From Candidatus Heimdallarchaeota archaeon (GTDB taxonomy: Archaea > Asgardarchaeota > Heimdallarchaeia > Hodarchaeales > S146-22), in the NCBI GenBank assembly GCA_015520535.1, contig WAPZ01000096.1:1-11319 (forward strand): a stretch of DNA of 11,319 bases, in the 5' to 3' direction. The notes below the pieces were generated by a model, which worked only from the letters and a program-made list of their open reading frames with translations, had not been told where the DNA came from and made no database searches. This document shows, one piece after another, positions 6,558-11,319 of the stretch; position 1 is the stretch's first letter, and each line of letters starts with the position of its first letter. Both the position numbers and the translations under genes were made by a program.

Positions 6558-7793
6558 TTAATCTTCTTCTTTCAACATCTTCAATGCTTCTTTTAGTGTA
6601 GAACTAAGAAGGTAGTCTTCTTCATCTTTTGCTTCATCACTTGTTTCCGAAAGGGAAGCGGGTACTGTTTTCTTTTCCTCTTTTAACAATTCATTAACTA
6701 ATGAAGTTGGCGGTGGCGTGACAGAAGGTGAAGGCATTGCTGTAGGTGAAGTTGAAGGTGTGCTGACGGTACTAGGTGTTGTACTTTCTATAACTTCGTT
6801 TTCTTCATTAAATTCTTCTTCTATAAGCGATGAAACTTCAGTCAAATCTAATTCCACTTTAGCGGAATCTGTGGCTAAATTAGCAGACGGTTGTTCTGTT
6901 GCACTGCTTTGTACATCTGTAACTGAAGGCGTTGTTAATTGAGGTTGCGGTTCTTCCTTCTCTAAAAGCACAGTTTCATCTTCTTTTTCTATTGCCGCAG
7001 AATCTTCTTTTTGCATCGGTGCGGTCTCTGGAATCGAGGGCTGCGGTGATGGAGTAACGCGTGGCGATACTGTATCCTCTTGCATAGTAACTAACGGCGA
7101 CGGGGCAACTTCTTCGGAAACTGGTGGCTCGACCGCCGCTTCCTCTGAAGTCGACCGGTCAGGAATCGCAACCGTCTCTGATGGCTTCTTTAGAGGTTCT
7201 TCTTCGGTACTATACGGGATTGGATGCGTCTGATCATCTTTAGGCATACTTTCAGGAACAACTGGTGACACATGTTCTTCTCTTTTCCATGACGCCGTTT
7301 CATTCGCAGCTTGTGAAATTGGGGCTTTCGTTTCTGGAATTACTGATTCTTGTTTAACAACTGATTCACTCGGCGATGGATGTACATCCGACTCTAGTTC
7401 CTCTTCCAAAAGACTCCGTTCTTGTTCACCAATTTTTTCCAAAGCCCGTGCTTTTGCTTTAAGTAGAACTGGTTCTAAAGCAGATAAAGTTGTTTTGCCC
7501 GTTTTATTGATATAATTTCTAATAAAAATGAGTGTATCTTTTACGCCTTTCCAATATGCTGTATCGAATTGTTCTCCCGACTTTGATTCCATATTTAACT
7601 GAACGCCCAACGCCTCCGTCAAAGGCGAAGTACTCGTAATTTTGAGCGTGGCTTTTGCTTCTAATTCTAAAAGATAATCTGTAATCTTTTTATCTGACGA
7701 CTCAAGTTTTTCCAAATGCGTTAAGACACCAACCACTAGATCGACGCACTGAGACACACCATTCCAATACGACTTTAATTGAGATTTGCCCAT
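6558..7793 (-). CDS. Unrecognised acidic protein with duplicated helical head and long Pro/Ser/Thr linker
   Basis: A 411-residue protein with no family I recognise. Its head carries two related helical repeats, at 9-51 and 80-121. Each opens with YW(N/K)GV and closes with a KA-x-x-x-L-(x)-KI-like helix end (EAKATLKI and AKARALEKI). Residues about 128-365 are disordered in appearance: Glu, Pro, Ser, Thr and Val with almost no aromatics. The tail recovers a predicted helix, NELLKEEKK, then EEDYLLSSTLKEALKMLKEED at the end. No signal peptide or membrane span is seen. The start at 7793 is chosen because GGTGA (complement of 7799-7803) lies five bases before it; the in-frame GTG at 7802 is part of that SD. 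A folded head and short terminal helix joined by a flexible arm suggest a scaffold or adaptor. It is coupled to the 239-aa gene. Confidence 0.82.
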   Translation of the reverse strand: MGKSQLKSYWNGVSQCVDLVVGVLTHLEKLESSDKKITDYLLELEAKATLKITSTSPLTEALGVQLNMESKSGEQFDTAYWKGVKDTLIFIRNYINKTGKTTLSALEPVLLKAKARALEKIGEQERSLLEEELESDVHPSPSESVVKQESVIPETKAPISQAANETASWKREEHVSPVVPESMPKDDQTHPIPYSTEEEPLKKPSETVAIPDRSTSEEAAVEPPVSEEVAPSPLVTMQEDTVSPRVTPSPQPSIPETAPMQKEDSAAIEKEDETVLLEKEEPQPQLTTPSVTDVQSSATEQPSANLATDSAKVELDLTEVSSLIEEEFNEENEVIESTTPSTVSTPSTSPTAMPSPSVTPPPTSLVNELLKEEKKTVPASLSETSDEAKDEEDYLLSSTLKEALKMLKEED

Positions 7794-7809
7794 TATTTTC
7801 ACCGTACCG

Positions 7810-7929
7810 CTAGTTTTCTTCTTCCATGTACTTTTGCTTTTTTAATCTTTTATCTACATGCTTTATTATCTCTTTAATCTCCACACAACAGTTTTCCATT
7901 AACCATGTTATGATTTTAAAAATACGCAT
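7810..7929 (-). CDS. Candidate small protein of 39 residues
   Basis: An ATG at 7929 opens a 39-codon frame reading MRIFKIITWLMENCCVEIKE, then a Lys-rich half with KRLKKQKYMEEEN at the end. The first part can form an amphipathic helix with two adjacent cysteines (14, 15); the rest is strongly charged. The stop lies 16 nt before the ATG of the 411-aa gene, so it would be first in the operon. GAGG lies five bases upstream of the ATG, and a TTTAAG element lies about 36 nt upstream, matching the promoter spacing of other genes here. A competing ATG at 7940 gives only ten codons. No homology is recognised; it could be a leader peptide or untranslated leader instead. Confidence 0.38.
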   Translation of the reverse strand: MRIFKIITWLMENCCVEIKEIIKHVDKRLKKQKYMEEEN

Positions 7930-7943
7930 GTTTTCCTCATTCT

Positions 7944-7967
7944 ACCTCTCCCTCCTTCTATCTTAAA
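7944..7967 (-). promoter_or_regulatory. Likely promoter region of the reverse-strand cluster
   Basis: On the minus strand CTATTTAAGATAG includes TTTAAG at 7962-7967, followed by a purine-rich stretch with GGAGG (7951-7955) and GAGGT (7944-7948). The TATA-like element would start transcription near 7938-7942, upstream of all four reverse genes. The purine block would then fall mostly upstream of the transcript. Between here and the glyS promoter (about 7968-8061) I see only AT-rich sequence with no gene. Confidence 0.4.
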
Positions 7968-8061
7968 TAGTTATTCTTTCATCAACAAAACATTTCTTTC
8001 CATAAAAAAATCGGCTATATGATGATATTAAACATTTTTATTAGACTTCGAGTGATGATGA

Positions 8062-8096
8062 TTTAAAAAATTCCTTTAACGCTAAAAAATTGGTGA
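8062..8096 (+). promoter_or_regulatory. glyS TATA element and SD
   Basis: TTTAAA at 8062-8067 lies about 38 nt before the TTG start, and GGTGA at 8092-8096 lies six bases before it. The SD picks TTG 8103 over the in-frame ATG at 8121, which has no SD. The implied leader is only about 10-13 nt long, just enough to hold the SD. Confidence 0.55.
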
Positions 8097-8102
8097 GATT
8101 GA

Positions 8103-9698
8103 TTGCTTCTGGAAAAAATTATGAAACTGGCACAGAATAGAGCTTTTTTCTTCCCGACCGGAGAAGTGTACGAAGCCGCCGCCGGTTTTTATGAATGGGG
8201 ACCTTTTGGGCAAGCTATAAGAAAAAACGTCATTAACACGTGGAGAAAACACTTTTTAACACCGTGGATAAACATACATGAAATGAAGGGACGTCTCATC
8301 CTTCCATTTGAAGTGCTTAAAGCTTCGGGTCATGTAGATAAATTTGTCGACCCACAAGTTACCTGCAAAAATTGTCAAACTGTATTTCGTGCCGATCATC
8401 TCATCGAAGATCAAACGGGCGCCTTTGTCGAAGGCCTTAACCCAAAAGAATTAACAGAAATTATTCATAACCAAAATATTACCTGTCCCAACTGCAATCA
8501 TAAAGAATGGAGCGATGTTGAAGTCATAAACACAATGTTCCCCGTCTCAATTGGGGTTGGTCCCACAAAAAAGACAGCTTTTCTCCGTCCAGAAACCGCA
8601 CAAAATATTTTTATTGCCTTTCCACGAATTAAACGGGGGATACTAGCCAAAATACCCTTTGGTATTGCACAAATTGGCTCTAGTTTTCGTAACGAAATTT
8701 CACCACGACAAGGTCTTTTCCGCCTTCGAGAGTTTGAACAAATGGAAATTGAGTACTTTGTGCATCGAAAAGAAGACTGTGACCCCTTTGAACGCACTTT
8801 TTGTCAAGATTGTCATGAATGTATGATGAACAACTTTCCACTCTTCGATGAAATCAAAAATACCCAAGTAAATCTACTTACCGTCGAATTACAAAAGAAA
8901 AAAACGGATCTTCCCTATATCACCACCACGTGTGACGCCGCCATTAAAGAAGGAAAAATACCAAACCAAATCATTGCCTATTTTTTGGCAAAAGAAACCG
9001 AATTTTTAATCAAATGTGGCATACCTTTTGAAGACATACGCTTCAGAGAAATGCTTGACGAAGAACGCCCCTTTTACTCCGCGTCGAACTTCGATCTCGA
9101 AATCAAATTCAGTTTTGGATGGAAAGAAGCTATTGGAAACGCCTATCGTACTAATTATGACCTTTCAAATCATGGAAAAAAATCAAAAAAATCTAAAAAC
9201 TTTCAAATCAATTATAACAACAAATCCATTATACCACATGTCGTTGAACCCTCATTTGGCGTCGAACGCCTCATCTATGCCATCCTAGAAAAAGCATACC
9301 AAGAAACCAATGACAGAACCTATCCTTGGCTCAAATTAAAACCCTACATCGCTCCATACTCTTGTGCCATCTTTCCACTTCGAAAAGACTTCGCTGACAA
9401 AGCCAAAGAAATCTACAATGAACTCGTAACAGCCCTAATTTTCCCAAACATCCTTTACGACGAAAGTGGTGGAATTGGAAAACGCTATGCTCGCGCTGAT
9501 GAAATCGGCGTGCCCTTCCAAATCACCATCGACTATAGCACCTTTGAAAATAACACCGTCACCATCCGCTATCGTGACACAAAAGAACAAATCATTCTAC
9601 CCACAACTAAACTTCCACCCCTCCTAAATCAACTAATCACCGAAAAAATCTCGTTTGAAGAAGCAAAACACCTCGAATTCGTCCAAATCAAAAAATAA
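8103..9698 (+). CDS. glyS: Glycyl-tRNA synthetase (archaeal/eukaryotic type)
   Basis: Class II synthetase that charges tRNA-Gly with glycine in the cytoplasm, of the dimeric archaeal/eukaryotic form. The 531-residue protein opens with the family N-terminus (AGFYEWGPFG, 27-36). A zinc-ribbon insertion has cysteines 88, 91, 128 and 131 (CKNC, CPNC). The catalytic core shows RPETAQ (162-167), motif 2 FRNEISPR (195-202) and REFEQMEIEYFV (209-220), and motif 3 EPSFGVER (382-389). The C-terminal anticodon-binding domain starts near 415, with APYSCAIFPL and GGIGKRYARADEIGVPF. It is somewhat shorter than the roughly 570 residues common in archaea. Small departures from the usual signature are N168 where RPETAQ is normally followed by G, and RTNYDL (349-354) where RTDYDL is common. 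It begins with TTG under a GGTGA SD and appears monocistronic. Confidence 0.95.
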   Translation: MLLEKIMKLAQNRAFFFPTGEVYEAAAGFYEWGPFGQAIRKNVINTWRKHFLTPWINIHEMKGRLILPFEVLKASGHVDKFVDPQVTCKNCQTVFRADHLIEDQTGAFVEGLNPKELTEIIHNQNITCPNCNHKEWSDVEVINTMFPVSIGVGPTKKTAFLRPETAQNIFIAFPRIKRGILAKIPFGIAQIGSSFRNEISPRQGLFRLREFEQMEIEYFVHRKEDCDPFERTFCQDCHECMMNNFPLFDEIKNTQVNLLTVELQKKKTDLPYITTTCDAAIKEGKIPNQIIAYFLAKETEFLIKCGIPFEDIRFREMLDEERPFYSASNFDLEIKFSFGWKEAIGNAYRTNYDLSNHGKKSKKSKNFQINYNNKSIIPHVVEPSFGVERLIYAILEKAYQETNDRTYPWLKLKPYIAPYSCAIFPLRKDFADKAKEIYNELVTALIFPNILYDESGGIGKRYARADEIGVPFQITIDYSTFENNTVTIRYRDTKEQIILPTTKLPPLLNQLITEKISFEEAKHLEFVQIKK

Positions 9699-9782
9699 TC
9701 ACCAACTCACAACCACTTCTTTACAAGCATCCACATAAGAAACATAAGAATTCATTTTTATAGTGTTAATTGAACAAAAAAC

Positions 9783-9815
9783 TATAATTTACGGTCACTT
9801 TTATCAAGCGGAGGT
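9783..9815 (+). promoter_or_regulatory. atpB promoter-like element and SD
   Basis: TATAAT at 9783-9788 lies about 38 nt before the TTG start; another TATA-like TTTTTATAG lies at 9755-9763. A strong SD GGAGGT at 9810-9815 precedes the TTG at 9824 by eight bases, the same register as GGTGA with six bases. The SD supports TTG as the start; no ATG is near. Confidence 0.5.
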
Positions 9816-9823
9816 TTTAATAA

Positions 9824-11266
9824 TTGCTAGATGAAAAACCCTCTCAAATTAGAACGTATCAAACCATACAATCTGTAAGTGGACCACTTGTCTTCGTTAA
9901 AAATACAAAAGATATCTCTTATGGTGAAATTGTCGAAGTTACCACCCCCACCGGCGAAAGAAGAACGGGACAAGTTTTAGAAGCCGCTGAAGATATGGTT
10001 GTTGTCCAAATCTTTGAAGGAACACAAGGACTTGATACTAATAAAGCATCTGTCCGATTTCTCGGTGAAACTCTTAAACTAGATGTGTCCGCTGATATGA
10101 TCGGACGTGTATTTTCCGGCTCCGGTAAAATAATTGATGGGGGACCCAGTATCTTCGCTGAAGATCGAATCGACATCATCGGCGCACCTATCAACCCCTA
10201 CGCCAGAGAATATCCACGCGAATTCATACAAACTGGAATCTCGTCAATTGACGGACTTAACACCTTAATTCGGGGACAAAAACTCCCACTATTTTCCGGC
10301 AGTGGACTCCCACATAACCGAGTCGCTGCTCAAATTGCTCGACAAGCAAAAGTTATCGGCAAAGAAGAAGAATTCGCCGTTGTCTTTGCAGCTATGGGTA
10401 TTACTGCCGAAGAAGCTCGCTTCTTCCGCACTGAATTTGAAAAAACCGGCGCTTTATCTAAAGTCGTCCTCTTTCTGAACCTTGCCGACCAACCCGCTGT
10501 CGAACGACTCGTAACACCACGTGTCGCACTAACCGCTGCTGAATATCTAGCTTATGAATATGATTATCACGTCCTTGTCATTTTAACCGATATGACTCTC
10601 TACTGTGAAGCTCTTCGAGAAATTTCCGCAGCTAGAGAAGAAGTCCCCGGTAGAAGAGGATATCCAGGGTATCTTTACACTGACCTAGCTACCATCTATG
10701 AACGCGCCGGTAGAATCCAAGGACGAAAAGGAACGATTACTCAAATCCCAATCCTCTCTATGCCCGCCGATGACCTAACGCATCCGATTCCAGACTTATC
10801 CGGCTATATCACGGAAGGACAACTGATTGTTGATCGAAATCTCCACAGAAAAGGTATTTATCCGCCAATAGACCCGTTACCTTCATTATCTCGGTTAATG
10901 AGAGAAGGAATTGGTTTTGGAATGACGCATGCTTCGCACAAAGAAGTAGCAGATGAGTTATATCGTGCTTATTCTGAAGGGCGAAGCCTCAGAGAATTAG
11001 CTGCGGTTGTTGGAGAAGAATCGTTATCACCTCAGGACAGAAAATACTTAGTGTTTGCAGATCGTTTTGAGCATGAATTCTTGAATCAAGGCTATTATGA
11101 AGATCGAAGCATATTTGAGACCTTAGATATTGGATGGAACTTATTAGCAGATTTATCTTCGGAACCCGAACGGGATTTAAAGCGAATAAGCCCAAAAATG
11201 ATAAAAATGTATCATCCAAAATACCGAAAAGGCAAGCCATTAGCGTTCGAAGACCCGAAGCCCTAA
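9824..11266 (+). CDS. atpB: A-type ATP synthase subunit B
   Basis: Regulatory, non-catalytic B subunit of the A1Ao (archaeal/vacuolar-type) ATP synthase. It alternates with catalytic subunit A in the A3B3 head at the cytoplasmic face of the membrane. The 480-residue protein has the beta-barrel start (GEIVEVTTPTGERRTGQVLE, 34-53) and the core PINPYAREYPREFIQTGISS (122-141). At the P-loop position stands SGSGLPHN (158-165), lacking the Walker A GKT, as expected for B. Further signatures are GRRGYPGYLYTDLATIYERA (276-295), PADDLTHPIPDLSGYITEGQ (314-333) and PLPSLSRLMREG (351-362), which carries the arginine region facing the neighbouring subunit. It starts with TTG under GGAGGT. Usually atpA lies immediately upstream; here glyS does, and no atpD is visible in the 53 nt that follow. 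Leucine codons change sharply near codon 320. Confidence 0.96.
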   Translation: MLDEKPSQIRTYQTIQSVSGPLVFVKNTKDISYGEIVEVTTPTGERRTGQVLEAAEDMVVVQIFEGTQGLDTNKASVRFLGETLKLDVSADMIGRVFSGSGKIIDGGPSIFAEDRIDIIGAPINPYAREYPREFIQTGISSIDGLNTLIRGQKLPLFSGSGLPHNRVAAQIARQAKVIGKEEEFAVVFAAMGITAEEARFFRTEFEKTGALSKVVLFLNLADQPAVERLVTPRVALTAAEYLAYEYDYHVLVILTDMTLYCEALREISAAREEVPGRRGYPGYLYTDLATIYERAGRIQGRKGTITQIPILSMPADDLTHPIPDLSGYITEGQLIVDRNLHRKGIYPPIDPLPSLSRLMREGIGFGMTHASHKEVADELYRAYSEGRSLRELAAVVGEESLSPQDRKYLVFADRFEHEFLNQGYYEDRSIFETLDIGWNLLADLSSEPERDLKRISPKMIKMYHPKYRKGKPLAFEDPKP

Positions 11267-11277
11267 GAAGAAACCCT

Positions 11278-11302
11278 TTCCTTTATTCTTTTTATTTTTT
11301 TT
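11278..11302 (+). terminator. T-rich terminator after atpB
   Basis: Twelve bases past the atpB stop a pyrimidine and T-rich tract begins, ending in an eight-T run (11295-11302). This is a typical archaeal termination signal and suggests that atpB is not co-transcribed with a following ATP synthase gene. Confidence 0.55.
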
Positions 11303-11319
11303 AATAAATAGCAGAACAA

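Noticed and set aside
8019..8061. C/D box sRNA suggested by two TGATGA motifs upstream of glyS
   Set aside because: No CTGA D or D' box lies at suitable distance; the motifs are likely AT-rich promoter-region sequence.

Overview
The window is AT-rich archaeal chromosomal DNA. The archaeal assignment rests on four clear families: an archaeal/eukaryotic-type ribosomal protein uS12 of 147 residues, an exosome Csl4 subunit with a C-terminal zinc ribbon, an archaeal-type glycyl-tRNA synthetase, and the B subunit of the A-type (A1Ao) ATP synthase. A pilin with a class III signal (RRA followed by VSPVIA) agrees. Translation signals fit too: GGTGA or GGAGGT Shine-Dalgarno (SD) sequences, several TTG starts, and TATA elements about 36-40 nt upstream of starts. 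The exact lineage cannot be fixed from this window. A longin-like N-terminal fold in one large protein and the loose housekeeping gene order would suit an Asgard-type archaeon, but that is inference.

Layout. Positions 77-2304 hold three forward genes: rpsL, csl4, and an unrecognised polytopic membrane protein. A 250-nt spacer with a T7A7 palindrome precedes a 660-aa protein of unknown function (2557-4539), which has a longin-like head, a Pro/Thr-rich linker and a C-terminal alpha/beta domain. The convergent spacer 4540-4950 is not empty. It carries a nested inverted-repeat element (about 4626-4868) that overlaps, on the minus strand, a tiny zinc-ribbon reading frame broken by one base.

Positions 4951-7929 form a reverse-strand cluster, probably one operon: a candidate 39-aa small protein, a 411-aa protein with a duplicated helical head and a long acidic Pro/Ser/Thr linker, a 239-aa protein with a duplicated LGRSV motif, and an archaeal pilin-like secreted protein. 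Apart from the pilin these are unrecognised, and the set is the best candidate here for an undescribed system, possibly envelope- or pilus-linked. A divergent spacer leads into glyS (8103-9698) and atpB (9824-11266), both forward with their own promoter-like elements, and a T-rich tract closes the window.

The housekeeping genes serve translation (rpsL, glyS), RNA decay (csl4) and energy conversion (atpB). They appear individually promoted rather than in their usual archaeal neighbourhoods: csl4 follows rpsL, and glyS rather than atpA precedes atpB. The last third of atpB uses clearly different codons from the first two thirds, which suggests a mosaic gene.
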